A DNA stretch of 64,000 bases from Planctomycetaceae bacterium (GTDB taxonomy: Bacteria > Planctomycetota > Planctomycetia > Pirellulales > Lacipirellulaceae). Below, piece after piece: positions 48,719 through 58,580 of this stretch. The DNA lies in contig QIKP01000014.1 in assembly GCA_003233055.1 (NCBI GenBank), positions 60,387 to 124,386 on the forward strand, written 5' to 3'. The first letter of the stretch is position 1; the number at the start of each line of letters is the position of its first letter. Both the position numbers and the translations under genes were made by a program. The notes beneath the pieces were generated by a model. The model saw only the letters and a list, made by a program, of their open reading frames with translations, was not told the origin of the DNA and searched no databases.

Positions 48719-50590
48719 TCATTCCCCCGCCTTCAAGTCCACCGGCATCGGCCAATCTTGGCGGAGCCAGCGGGTGAGAAGGTGGAGCTGGTGGTCCGAG
48801 AGCTTCGGGTCGTCTGCGTGCGCGGCGTAGGCAGGCATCAGGCGATCGACCTCGTCGTAGTTTTCTTTGGAGTAGTAGAACCGCTCGGCGTGGGGATTCT
48901 TGAGAAACTCCAAGAGCCAGTCGTGGGAGCCGTAACTCGTGAGGTCAGGCCCGGTGCCAAGGTCACCCTGGTCGCCCATTTTATGGCAGTCGATGCAGCC
49001 AAACTCTTCGATCGCCAACTTGTTCCCAACGGAAATTTGCGCTTGATCGCGCTGGTCGATGTCGCGTTGGTAAGGGAGCTTGGCTTCGGCAGAAAGTGCC
49101 CATGCCACGGCTTTGACTTGCTTGGCGTAAGTCTTTTTTTCGCTCTCGTCCAAATCGGAGACGTCGCCAATGTAATCCTTGACCCATTCGACCATTTCGC
49201 CTTCGGCTAGAAGGGTCCTTCCGAAGTAATGCGGCCCGGCGATTTTTTCCGGGTCAAGCATTCCTTCCACCCACTGGCGGCTGCCGAAACCGTAGAGATT
49301 CGATGCGGTCGGTTCGTCGCCTTGGACATGAAGGAGCCGGTCGCCGATGGTTTCGCTTTGTGCGTCGTAGTGGTCGTGGCAGGCAGCGCAATGGAACTGG
49401 AAGAGCTGGTAGCCGGCCGCCTTGGGATCGTCGCGCAGCATCTGCTTGGCACCTTCGATAGGGATGCCCATCGACGCAAGTTCGCGCGCCCGCTCTGCTT
49501 GATCATGCCCCAGGGCAAGGTGGGCCAAGAATTGCTTCGACTCGTCGGTCTTGCCGTTGTAATCTTCGTAGAGCGCCACGCCGGTGAGGCCAGCGACACT
49601 GGCCAACAACGCGAATAAAAAAACCACATTGAAGCTGCGGCCCAATTTCCATCGCCCAACGAAAGGCATCAGTGCCATGCCGAGAAGTAGGAGCCCCGGG
49701 ATGAGCTGCGCGGCGATGAACATTCCGCTTGCGCCCTTGAAGTAACTCAGAAGCTGAAAGAGGAACAGAAAATACCACTCGGGACGAGCGGAATTGAAAT
49801 CGACGGTCGGGTCACTGGGGGGGCCAAGGTCCGCTCGCCACTGCGTCGCCAGGAGCCCAACCGTTCCCAAGACCGCCAGGCACGCGATGCCGTCTCGGAG
49901 GGCTTGGTCAGGCCAGTAGGGAGTGTCGGGACGCTTGGATTCCACCGGGGCCGTCACGCCATGCCGGCGCCCGATCGCCACATGCAGCATCAACAGACCG
50001 AGCAGTAGTGCGGGAAGTAAACCGGCGTGCAGTGCGAAGAACCGCGTGAGGGTATGGTGCCCAAATTCACTCCCTCCGATGGCAATGGCCTTGACCTGAT
50101 CTCCCACGACCGGCGTGACGCCGGCAATGTTGGTAGCGACTTGTGTTGCGTGGTACCCGCGCTGGTCCCACGGGAGGAGGTAACCGGTCTGCCCCATCAC
50201 CAAGAGCGTTGCCATCAACGCTAATCCAGTCCAGTGATTGACTTCTCGCGGCGCGCGATACGCCCCGGCAATGACCACCTGCATGAGATGAAGTGCCAAG
50301 AGCACCATCAACGCCTGGGCCATGTAATGATGCAGCCCGCGCAAAAGCGACCCGCCCGACATTTCGTATTGGATGTAATAAACGCTCTCCCAGGCGGTCT
50401 GCGTGCTGGGGCTGTAGTGCATCCAGAGGAACAGCCCCGTAACAAACTCGACGAAGACCGCAAAAATGAGCGTCGTCCCCCAGACGTAACGCCAACGCGC
50501 TCCCCCAGGAATTCTCCGGTAAAGCACCTCATGAACCGCCTTTCGGCAGCCGGTGCGGTCGTCTAACCAATCAGCAATACGTCGAAACAT
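48719..50590 (-). CDS. Cytochrome b fused to di-haem cytochrome c (bc-type complex)
   Basis: Cyt b signatures (GLHHYMAQALMVLLALHLMQV, GQTGYLLPWDQRGYHATQV, ARPEWYFLFLFQLL) plus two CXXCH motifs (CAACH, CIDCH). Confidence 0.93.
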   Translation of the reverse strand: MFRRIADWLDDRTGCRKAVHEVLYRRIPGGARWRYVWGTTLIFAVFVEFVTGLFLWMHYSPSTQTAWESVYYIQYEMSGGSLLRGLHHYMAQALMVLLALHLMQVVIAGAYRAPREVNHWTGLALMATLLVMGQTGYLLPWDQRGYHATQVATNIAGVTPVVGDQVKAIAIGGSEFGHHTLTRFFALHAGLLPALLLGLLMLHVAIGRRHGVTAPVESKRPDTPYWPDQALRDGIACLAVLGTVGLLATQWRADLGPPSDPTVDFNSARPEWYFLFLFQLLSYFKGASGMFIAAQLIPGLLLLGMALMPFVGRWKLGRSFNVVFLFALLASVAGLTGVALYEDYNGKTDESKQFLAHLALGHDQAERARELASMGIPIEGAKQMLRDDPKAAGYQLFQFHCAACHDHYDAQSETIGDRLLHVQGDEPTASNLYGFGSRQWVEGMLDPEKIAGPHYFGRTLLAEGEMVEWVKDYIGDVSDLDESEKKTYAKQVKAVAWALSAEAKLPYQRDIDQRDQAQISVGNKLAIEEFGCIDCHKMGDQGDLGTGPDLTSYGSHDWLLEFLKNPHAERFYYSKENYDEVDRLMPAYAAHADDPKLSDHQLHLLTRWLRQDWPMPVDLKAGE

Positions 50591-50681
50591 AGTGAGTGAG
50601 ATCGTTAAGAGGCAAGCGGAATAGTGAAGGCGACCGGGGTCCGTCAGGGGCCGTGGTTTCGTCCGTAGGCAGGAGGCAGCG

Positions 50682-51236
50682 CTATACCACCACTTGGTCT
50701 CCGACTCCTGCTTTGAATTTCCGATAATCGACCCAGATTTCCTTGCCCTTCCGTATTTCTACTTCAAGGGAGTCGAGGTCGCGCGGACTGACGGATTCCT
50801 CGTCGGTACGAACACCGTGGACATCGAAATCGGCACTGTGGCAAGGGCAATGGAATTCGCCGCTCGAATTCTGGAAATCGACCGTGCATCCAAGGTGGGG
50901 GCACTCCGCGCTAATCGCGGTCGGCGTCGCCTTTGCATCCAACCGAGTAAGATAGAGGGTTCCGATCGGTTGCGGGTCGTACAAATTCCACTTGTCGGTT
51001 GGTGCCTCGTCGACGACGGCGAATCGATACGGCTTGCCATCCGCTGGCAAAGCATCGAGCGTTGCGACACGGATCCATTTTCCCTCCGTTTTTTTTCTCC
51101 CCAGCGGATCGAGCAGTACTGCGATCCCTGCCCCAACGGGCCCCAGCAGCGCCACGACGCCCGTGAGGCCGGCGAGGAGTTTGGTAAAGAACGACCGGCG
51201 TGGTTCTGGCGATGGTTTTTCGTTGGAAGAACTCAT
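50682..51236 (-). CDS. Rieske iron-sulfur protein of bc-type complex
   Basis: 'CPHLGCTVDFQNSSGEFHCPCHSADFDVHG'; N-terminal TM; start at 51236 preferred. Confidence 0.93.
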   Translation of the reverse strand: MSSSNEKPSPEPRRSFFTKLLAGLTGVVALLGPVGAGIAVLLDPLGRKKTEGKWIRVATLDALPADGKPYRFAVVDEAPTDKWNLYDPQPIGTLYLTRLDAKATPTAISAECPHLGCTVDFQNSSGEFHCPCHSADFDVHGVRTDEESVSPRDLDSLEVEIRKGKEIWVDYRKFKAGVGDQVVV

Positions 51237-51321
51237 GGAAGTTGCCCCGTGAGGGATCCGTGAAAAGGATAGGGATATTGGAATGCTCATGGCTCGAGGC
51301 CCTACGGCCGCGCGTGAAGTG

Positions 51322-52329
51322 TCACCCGTCCAATTCGTTCATTTTCGCATCCATTGCCTCAAGCACCATTTTGCGGGCTTCGGGAAGGGGTTGGGGGATT
51401 CGCAAACCGGCCGCTGCGCGGTGGCCACCACCGCCAAACTGCTCGGCAATGCTTCGCACGTCGAAGTTGGTGCGACTGCGGAGACTGATTTTGGTGATGC
51501 CCTTTTCGAATTCTACAAAGAGCGCCGCCGCTTCGACACCCGCGATGGTGAGCAACCGGTTGACCACGTCTTCGGTGTCGTTTTGCTGGGCACCGGTCGT
51601 TTCGTAATCGGCCCGCGTGGCGCAGGAATGGGCAAAGCGACCCTCCAGGGCCGTTTCGACTTGGCTTAAAATAAGGCCTTGGAGGTTCACTCTTGCCTGG
51701 GTGCTCTGTTCGTAGAGCGCGCCAAAAATGCGTGGGGGGGACGCGCCGGCGGCAACGAGCTTTTCAATGGCCGCAAAGCAACTCGCGCCGACCAACGCAA
51801 AGCGAAACCAGCCTGTATCGGTCGCAATCGCGGCAAAAAGAACCGTTGCCATCTCCTCGGTGAGGTCGACACCCAGCGCCTCGATCGCTTCGAGAATGAG
51901 CCGACCGTTGGCTTCGGCCGAGTCGTCCTTGAAGACCTGCGCTCCCATGTCGTCGCCACTCACATGATGGTCGATGACCACTTTGGCTGCGGTGGACTCG
52001 CGAAAGATGTCTGCCATGGGGCCAATTTGCTGCCAAGCACTCGTATCCACAACAATCATCGCATCGACCGAATCGCCTAAGAGTTCACTGGCTAAGACAT
52101 CTTCGCCTAGCACTTCGACGCGCTTGGCTCGGTCGATGAACGCGATATGCGGAGGGACGCCATCCGCATTGACGATCCGCACCTTTTTCCCAAGGGACTC
52201 GAGCGCCGCGGCAAGGGCCAGCTCGCTGCCAAGCGCATCGCAGTCGGCGCGCATGTGCGTAGTAAGGACAAACGAATGGTGTTCGCTCACAAAGTCAACA
52301 AAAGGTCGCCACGCAATAGACATCGACAA
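51322..52329 (-). CDS. nrnA: DHH/DHHA1 bifunctional oligoribonuclease/PAP phosphatase-like protein
   Basis: 'HMRADCDALGSELAL', 'IVVDTSAW', 'VVIDHHVSGDDMGA', C-terminal 'FGGGGHRAAAGLRI'. Confidence 0.88.
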   Translation of the reverse strand: MSMSIAWRPFVDFVSEHHSFVLTTHMRADCDALGSELALAAALESLGKKVRIVNADGVPPHIAFIDRAKRVEVLGEDVLASELLGDSVDAMIVVDTSAWQQIGPMADIFRESTAAKVVIDHHVSGDDMGAQVFKDDSAEANGRLILEAIEALGVDLTEEMATVLFAAIATDTGWFRFALVGASCFAAIEKLVAAGASPPRIFGALYEQSTQARVNLQGLILSQVETALEGRFAHSCATRADYETTGAQQNDTEDVVNRLLTIAGVEAAALFVEFEKGITKISLRSRTNFDVRSIAEQFGGGGHRAAAGLRIPQPLPEARKMVLEAMDAKMNELDG

Positions 52330-52338
52330 CTCTCCGAT

Positions 52339-53340
52339 TTAGCGGTGCAAAAAATCATCCGCGATTTCTTTCGCTCGGTTTACGTCTCTCTGCAACTGTT
52401 TCTGGAGTTCTTCGATCGAATTAAACGACTGCACATCGCGAAGCGACTCGAGGAACTCGATCTCGAGTATCTGACCGTAAAGGCTTTCGTCGGCGCCAAT
52501 CAAGTGGACTTCGACCTTGGTGGCTCCTTCGCCGAAGGTTGGGTTGGGTCCCAAATGGATCGCGGCAGGCCAGCGTCGACCAACGGCCCATGCGACTCCA
52601 GCATACACACCAAGCGCTGGGAGGAGGGTGTCGACACCTTCGAGATTAGCGGTTGGGAACCCCAGGGTCGCTCCCCGGCCCGCACCATGGGTGACCATTC
52701 CACGGATTCGGTAGGGCGCAGTGAGCCAATGCCGGGCGTCCGCCACATGGCCCCGTCGGATCGCTTCGCGAATTCGTGAGCTGGAAATCACTTGCCCCTC
52801 GATCTCCAGCGGAGGCGTCACTTCGAGCTGGACGCCGGCCTCGGTAGCCAACTCACGAAGCCTCTCCACGTCGCCGGCCCGATTTTTTCCGAAGAAAAAG
52901 TTAGGCCCTTCGACCATCGCCCGGGCGGCGAGTACTTCGCAGACGACCCGTTCGAAGAAATCGCGAGGCGAAAGCGATAGGAGCCCCAGGTCGGTCGGGT
53001 AGGCGATGACCCAGTCGATGCCGAGTTGGGCAAGCAGCTCCGCCTTCCGCTCGGTCCAGGTGAGCGGCGCGGGACAAGCCTCGGGCCTAAGCAATCGGGC
53101 CGGGTGAGGGTCGAACGTAAAAACCACCGCGGGCCCTCCCACTTCCTTCGCCCGTGCGAGCAACCTTTCGACAATGCGAGCATGGCCCCGATGAACCCCA
53201 TCGAAATTCCCAATGGTCACCGCCCCCCCACGGGCGATCGGCGGCAGATCATGGACATGGCGAATAACGTGCACGAGGGATCGCTTCGGAGTGGAAATGA
53301 CGGGAACCGCCAGTATCGAGTTTCGAGCGTTCACCGTCAA
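52339..53340 (-). CDS. ribF: Bifunctional riboflavin kinase/FAD synthetase
   Basis: 'TIGNFDGVHRGHARIVERLL', 'SSSRIREAIRRGHVADARHWLTAPYRI', 'TLGFPTANLEGVDTLLPALGVYAGVAW'. Confidence 0.94.
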   Translation of the reverse strand: MTVNARNSILAVPVISTPKRSLVHVIRHVHDLPPIARGGAVTIGNFDGVHRGHARIVERLLARAKEVGGPAVVFTFDPHPARLLRPEACPAPLTWTERKAELLAQLGIDWVIAYPTDLGLLSLSPRDFFERVVCEVLAARAMVEGPNFFFGKNRAGDVERLRELATEAGVQLEVTPPLEIEGQVISSSRIREAIRRGHVADARHWLTAPYRIRGMVTHGAGRGATLGFPTANLEGVDTLLPALGVYAGVAWAVGRRWPAAIHLGPNPTFGEGATKVEVHLIGADESLYGQILEIEFLESLRDVQSFNSIEELQKQLQRDVNRAKEIADDFLHR

Positions 53341-53346
53341 CGCGGG

Positions 53347-54210
53347 CTAACACGGCTCCTCTTGAAACGCCGCTGGTAGATGCTCGACCAAGTCGGTTGC
53401 AATCAGCGAGACTTCCCCCCACTGCTTGGCAGCCAAGTCGCCGGCGTGCCCATGAACATGCACGGCAAGTCGTGCGGCGGACCAACTGTCGAGCCCCTGC
53501 CCAGCGAGTGCAGCGATCATGCCCGTGAGAACGTCGCCCGCGCCGCCGGTTGCCATGCCAGGGTTGCCGGTCTTATTGGTGGCGTATTGCTCCGAAGTCG
53601 CGATGATCGTTCCCGCCCCTTTGAGGACCACCACGGTTTGGGAGGTGGGGTCGCGCGCGGCGAGTGCCATGGCGGCTCCGGCCCGCTGAAGCGGGCACGC
53701 CCTGCCGGTGAGGCGGGCGAATTCGCCCGGGTGGGGGGTGAGCACTCGCGGGCCACCGGGGTTTTGCAGTGCGGTTGGTAATTGGGCCAGCGAGTTCAGG
53801 GCGTCGGCGTCGACCACCAGCGGCGCCGCGAGATATTTGTAGAGCCGCTTCACCAGCGTTCGTACCACCCCGTTTGGGCCCATGCCTGGCCCGATGGCAA
53901 CCACGTCGGCTCGTTCGGCCAGTTCAAGGATCGGCTCGATGGCAGCAACCGAGAAGGTGTCGTCATTGTCCGCGAGGCCGACAGTCATGTAGCAGGGGGA
54001 GAAACTGGCAACGGTCGCCTGGGCGCCTCTTGGAGTGGCAATCGTCACGAGCCCGGCACCGCTCCGCAGCGCGGCGAGCCCCGAAAGCGAGATGGCCCCC
54101 GCCATGCCGCGTGAACCACCCACTAGCAGCACGCGACCATGATCGCCCTTGTGGCTGTCGTCCGCGCGGGTCGGCAAGGTCGGTAGTGGTTCGTTCGATG
54201 CCTCTCGCAT
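53347..54210 (-). CDS. nnrD: ADP-dependent NAD(P)H-hydrate dehydratase
   Basis: 'GRVLLVGGSRGMAGAISLSGLAALRSGAGLVTIATP', 'VLTPHPGEFARLTG', 'NKTGNPGMATGGAGDVLTGMIAALAGQGL'. Confidence 0.92.
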   Translation of the reverse strand: MREASNEPLPTLPTRADDSHKGDHGRVLLVGGSRGMAGAISLSGLAALRSGAGLVTIATPRGAQATVASFSPCYMTVGLADNDDTFSVAAIEPILELAERADVVAIGPGMGPNGVVRTLVKRLYKYLAAPLVVDADALNSLAQLPTALQNPGGPRVLTPHPGEFARLTGRACPLQRAGAAMALAARDPTSQTVVVLKGAGTIIATSEQYATNKTGNPGMATGGAGDVLTGMIAALAGQGLDSWSAARLAVHVHGHAGDLAAKQWGEVSLIATDLVEHLPAAFQEEPC

Positions 54211-54250
54211 AGAATTCAGTGTAGCAGAAGTGTCGCGGAGGGGGGCACCC

Positions 54251-54284
54251 GTCTTAGCGCACCCAAGGTCTTAGCGCACCCAAG
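54251..54284. repeat. Perfect 17-bp tandem duplication in nnrD/nnrE divergent intergenic region
   Basis: GTCTTAGCGCACCCAAG x2. Confidence 0.95.
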
Positions 54285-54326
54285 CAAGCAACCTGCCACT
54301 ATTGGCAACTTAGGAGCATCGCCCTC

Positions 54327-55073
54327 ATGTCCTCACCTCGTTCGCTCACGCGCGCCCAATCTCGCGAAGTCGATCGCATTGCCATCGAAGAATTCGGCAT
54401 GACAGGCCTTACTCTGATGGAGAACGCGGGGCGAGGGTGCGCGGATTTATTAGAACAGAAGCTATTGGAACAGCAGGGCCTCTTGGAGCCGAAGGGTATC
54501 GCGGGGCGGGTCGCCCTCTTGTGCGGCAAAGGGAACAACGGCGGCGATGGGTTGGTCCTCGCTCGACACCTGGCGATTCGTGGCTACGAACCTCGTGTCC
54601 TGCTGGTGCCACGCGCCGAAGAACTTTCAGACGACGCATCGGCAAACTATGACCTCTTGCGCCGCGACGGCTCCCTGATGGTGGAACTCGCCCACGAAGG
54701 AGGCTCTGCGGCACTACCCGACGTTCTCGATATCCTTGACGTTGCGACGGAAGGCTGCGACTGGCTAGTCGATGCGTTGCTCGGTACCGGCGCGGTCGGC
54801 CCGCCACGGGCACCCTACGACACGATCATCGAGTGGATGAACGCCAAGCCGATCAGGACGCTAGCGATGGACGTCCCGAGCGGCCTCGATTGCGATACGG
54901 GCCAGCCTTCACCGACGACGATTCGTGCGGAAGTGACCGCGACGTTTGTCGCCACGAAAATCGGTTACGAGCAACCCGCCGCGAAGGAATTCCTTGGCGA
55001 GCTGCATGTCGTGGGAATTGGGATTCCGTCAGAAGTCGTCGAGCGGGCGCTGCGCGTTTCCGACGAGGCGTAG
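54327..55073 (+). CDS. nnrE: NAD(P)H-hydrate epimerase
   Basis: 'EEFGMTGLTLMENAGRG', 'VALLCGKGNNGGDGLVLARHL', 'VDALLGTGAVGPPR', 'ALDVPSGLDCDTGQP'-like segment. Confidence 0.92.
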   Translation: MSSPRSLTRAQSREVDRIAIEEFGMTGLTLMENAGRGCADLLEQKLLEQQGLLEPKGIAGRVALLCGKGNNGGDGLVLARHLAIRGYEPRVLLVPRAEELSDDASANYDLLRRDGSLMVELAHEGGSAALPDVLDILDVATEGCDWLVDALLGTGAVGPPRAPYDTIIEWMNAKPIRTLAMDVPSGLDCDTGQPSPTTIRAEVTATFVATKIGYEQPAAKEFLGELHVVGIGIPSEVVERALRVSDEA

Positions 55074-55082
55074 CTCGCCGGC
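55060..55082. repeat. Dispersed palindromic repeat, family A
   Basis: CCGACGAGGCGTAGCTCGCCGGC containing the nnrE stop codon. Confidence 0.85.
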
Positions 55083-55179
55083 GGGAGGGCCAGCACTCGG
55101 CGGCAGGCAGGGCGAAGCGTTCAACACCCCCCGCCGCGAACCCTTGATCGTGTGACAAGCGCCAACGACAATCAGGCGT

Positions 55180-56403
55180 ATGAGCAACAGGCCTCCCCAA
55201 CCCGCAACCACTGTCGTTCCCGATGCCAGAGGCCGATTTGGCCCCTTCGGAGGGCGGTACGTTCCGGAGACGCTGGTCGGTGCACTCGATCAGCTTGCCG
55301 CGGAGTATGCCAAGGCGAAGGAGGACGATGGTTTCCAAGCGGAATTAGCGGGGCTCTTTCGCGATTTTGTCGGTCGGCCTTCGCCTCTCTACCACGCCAA
55401 GCGGCTGAGCGAGCAGGCTGGCGGGGCACAGATTTATTTCAAACGCGAAGATGTCAACCATACTGGTGCCCATAAAATCAACAACACCCTCGGGCAGTGC
55501 TTGCTCGCGATGCGAATGGGCAAGAGGCGGGTGATTGCCGAGACGGGGGCAGGACAGCATGGGGTGGCCACCGCGACCGCGTGTGCCCATTTCGGTTTGC
55601 CTTGCGTCGTCTACATGGGCGAGGAAGACATCCGTCGGCAGAAGCCGAATGTCTTTTCGATGAAGCTGCTCGGCGCGGAGGTCCGCCCTGTCACCAGTGG
55701 CGCACGGACTTTGCGTGACGCCATCAACGAAGCAATGCGAGACTGGATGGCGTCGGTCGACAACACGCACTATGTCCTCGGCTCGGTCGTTGGTCCACAT
55801 CCGTTCCCTCAAATCGTTCGCGACTTTCAAAGCGTTATCGGCAAAGAAACAATCGAGCAAAGTCTTGCTCGCCTTGACCGCTTGCCCGATGTGGTCGTTG
55901 CCTGCGTCGGCGGCGGCAGCAACGCGGCAGGCATGTTTTATCCCTTTATCGAACATGCGGAGGTCAAACTCGTCGGCGTCGAAGCCGGTGGGCGGAGTGA
56001 CAGCCCGGGTGACCACGCCTCGCCCCTCACGTTTGGTCAGCCAGGCGTTTTGCACGGCAGTTATAGCTATGTGATGCAGGACGAAGATGGCCAGACGTGC
56101 GATGTTCATTCGATGAGTGCTGGCCTCGACTACCCAGGCGTCGGCCCCGAGCATAGTTACTGGAAAGAGACAGGCCGGGTGACCTACGAAAGCTGCACCG
56201 ACACGACCGCCATGCAAGCTTTCGACGCCTGTACCGCTGCTGAAGGAATCATGCCCGCACTCGAGTCGTCGCACGCGGTTGCCAAGGCGATGGAGATCGC
56301 CCGCAGCCGCAAGCCTGAAGAAGTGATCGTCGTTTGCCTGAGCGGTCGGGGTGACAAAGACGCGATGGAAATCGCGAGGCTCAAGGGCATTGATTTTGGG
56401 TAA
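55180..56403 (+). CDS. trpB: Tryptophan synthase beta chain
   Basis: '[22 protein letters not shown]', '[23 protein letters not shown]', '[17 protein letters not shown]'. Confidence 0.97.
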   Translation: MSNRPPQPATTVVPDARGRFGPFGGRYVPETLVGALDQLAAEYAKAKEDDGFQAELAGLFRDFVGRPSPLYHAKRLSEQAGGAQIYFKREDVNHTGAHKINNTLGQCLLAMRMGKRRVIAETGAGQHGVATATACAHFGLPCVVYMGEEDIRRQKPNVFSMKLLGAEVRPVTSGARTLRDAINEAMRDWMASVDNTHYVLGSVVGPHPFPQIVRDFQSVIGKETIEQSLARLDRLPDVVVACVGGGSNAAGMFYPFIEHAEVKLVGVEAGGRSDSPGDHASPLTFGQPGVLHGSYSYVMQDEDGQTCDVHSMSAGLDYPGVGPEHSYWKETGRVTYESCTDTTAMQAFDACTAAEGIMPALESSHAVAKAMEIARSRKPEEVIVVCLSGRGDKDAMEIARLKGIDFG

Positions 56404-56491
56404 GCAACGGCCGCACGCCTCGTCCGTGTCGCACAGACGTGTTCCGCCCGCCTCGGTCGCTATCGCTATGAAATCCAGGAACTGAGTCAAC

Positions 56492-57289
56492 ATGTCAGCC
56501 ATCGACCAACTCTTCGAACAACTTCGCTCCGAAGGCCGCAAGGCGCTCATGCCGTTCGTCACCGCAGGCGATCCTGACCTCGAGTTCACCAGCGAAGTCC
56601 TCCAGGAGATCGTTGCGCGCGGTGCTAGCTTGTGCGAGGTTGGCATTCCCTACAGCGATCCGATTGCCGACGGACCAGTGATCCAAGCATCCTACACGCG
56701 TGCACTCGACAAGCGGGTGAAGCTTGCCCGCATTCTCGAGATGCTCACCGAGACGACGCCCGCACTTCGCGCACCAGTCGTCACGATGGTGAGCTACGCC
56801 ATCGTCTACCGCTATGGCGTGCAAAAGTATTGCGACGACGCGTGCAAGGCGGGCATCGCGGGGCTCATCGTTCCCGATTTACCGGTGGAGGAGTCGCAAG
56901 GGCTCGCCGGTCTTTGTCGCGAGCGCGACTTGAGCCTGATCCAACTGGTCGCACCGACGACACCGCGCGATCGTACACTCCAAATTTGCGAAACGTCGAG
57001 CGGGTTTGTCTACTACGTCTCGATCACCGGAATCACCGGCGAAAGAACCGAACTTCCCGACGACATCGTAGAGAAGGTGACGTGGCTTCGCTCGCAAACC
57101 AAGCTGCCGATTTGTATTGGCTTTGGCATCGCCAAGCCGGAGCATGTGAAATTGCTCGCACCGGTCGCCGATGGATTGATTGTCGGATCGGCAATCGTCC
57201 GCCGGATCGCCGAGGCAGACCGGCGGCCACGCGACGAGGTACTCCGGGAAGTGGGCGACTACGTCGCGACCCTGCTCGCGGCACTGTAG
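56492..57289 (+). CDS. trpA: Tryptophan synthase alpha chain
   Basis: 'ALMPFVTAGDPDLEFT', 'CEVGIPYSDPIADGPVIQASYTRAL', 'VYYVSITGITGERTELP'. Confidence 0.97.
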   Translation: MSAIDQLFEQLRSEGRKALMPFVTAGDPDLEFTSEVLQEIVARGASLCEVGIPYSDPIADGPVIQASYTRALDKRVKLARILEMLTETTPALRAPVVTMVSYAIVYRYGVQKYCDDACKAGIAGLIVPDLPVEESQGLAGLCRERDLSLIQLVAPTTPRDRTLQICETSSGFVYYVSITGITGERTELPDDIVEKVTWLRSQTKLPICIGFGIAKPEHVKLLAPVADGLIVGSAIVRRIAEADRRPRDEVLREVGDYVATLLAAL

Positions 57290-57545
57290 TGGGGTGCGTG
57301 GAATGCGGTGGTGTCCGGAGAAAGGCCAAGCCGCCCAAGCCTTCTTGTTTCCCGGCTGGCGAGCCGCAAGCCGTTTTCCAGAAAAGACTTATGTCTTTTC
57401 AACAATGCGAACAAGGACGGAGTAGGATCTAGTTTTGGCGAACACTGCCCTAGCAGACTACTATTGATACGGAGGGGCAATTGCTGTAATGGCACTAGTC
57501 GGGTGATAGAAAACAAGCAGGCAGCTCACTTATAGGAGGTCCCCT

Positions 57546-58079
57546 GTGCAGCCAAATCGCCGGAGTGAAAGTGCTCGCCGTTTTTTCGCGGGCGTCACGG
57601 AGTTCGTCTTCCAAACAAGGCTCGGCGTCGCCGATCCACCGCTGACCGACTACCTGTCGGAAATGCTCGTCCGCTTTCTGCGATCCGAGAACGTCTACGC
57701 AGTGCGCGACATTCGGGGTAGCCGGTTGACTCAGGTCGCCGACATGCTCGAAGAGGCAAGGCACCGGCAAGGCCCCGCCAAGCGGCAACTCCACCGCCAC
57801 ATCGGCGACTTCACACTCTTTTGGACGGGTTTGTTTCCCGAGATGGCCGACCGAATGCAGCAAGCGGGTGGCAAAGATCGGTTGCTCGACTACTGTGATC
57901 AAGGCAAACGGAACTACCTAATCGCCAGCACCATTGAGGTCGAAAAGGAGCAAGCCCCGTCGGAGGTACTCCAACGATTGAGCGACTGTTTCGATCTTTG
58001 CACCTACGGCCTGGGAGAAGTGCGCAAGGCGTGGGAAGAGGAAGAAGGGGGCAACGGAGGGCCGATTATCTTCGAGTAG
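57546..58079 (+). CDS. Hypothetical protein
   Basis: Coherent 177-aa ORF, GTG start, Shine-Dalgarno-like aggagg immediately upstream. Confidence 0.65.
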   Translation: MQPNRRSESARRFFAGVTEFVFQTRLGVADPPLTDYLSEMLVRFLRSENVYAVRDIRGSRLTQVADMLEEARHRQGPAKRQLHRHIGDFTLFWTGLFPEMADRMQQAGGKDRLLDYCDQGKRNYLIASTIEVEKEQAPSEVLQRLSDCFDLCTYGLGEVRKAWEEEEGGNGGPIIFE

Positions 58080-58580
58080 GTGACGGCTTTCCAGCCCGTG
58101 GAAGAAGTCGGTGCGCAGGCCGGGAGACTTGATCAGGATAAATCCCGAGGAACGCTATCCAAGATCCCAAGAATCCACCGATCGTGGAAACGAAATCGGC
58201 AGCTCCATGCTGGCGGGCGGAGCTGGTAGCGGCTCAGGCGAATTCGAATCGCAGAGATCGCCTGCGACTGCAAGAGTCTTGCTCATTCTGGCGATCAACC
58301 ACAACATGATGACACTCTGGAAGACGGTTTTCTACCGAACCGCTGCTCCTCCCTGTTGACCACGGGAAAAAGCGGATCGTCGGGCCGATGATAAGAGGAT
58401 TCGGGGAGGGTCGAGGGTCCAAGGTTTCGGGTCCAGAGTCCAGGGGCAAGCCTCTGAAAGCGCCCGGTTTGCCATAGCCAGGTAGCCAACGAGCGGCAAT
58501 AATTGGGTTGGCTTGGCTCTTGGCTCGCAGGCCAGGACCAAGACCGTTTGCCAATTTCCTTCCAGCCGGAATTCCCCGCT

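Noticed and set aside
58380-58480. GGGTCCAGAGTCCAGGG-type sequence as a defined repeat
   Set aside because: Only loosely repeated within the window; insufficient to define an element
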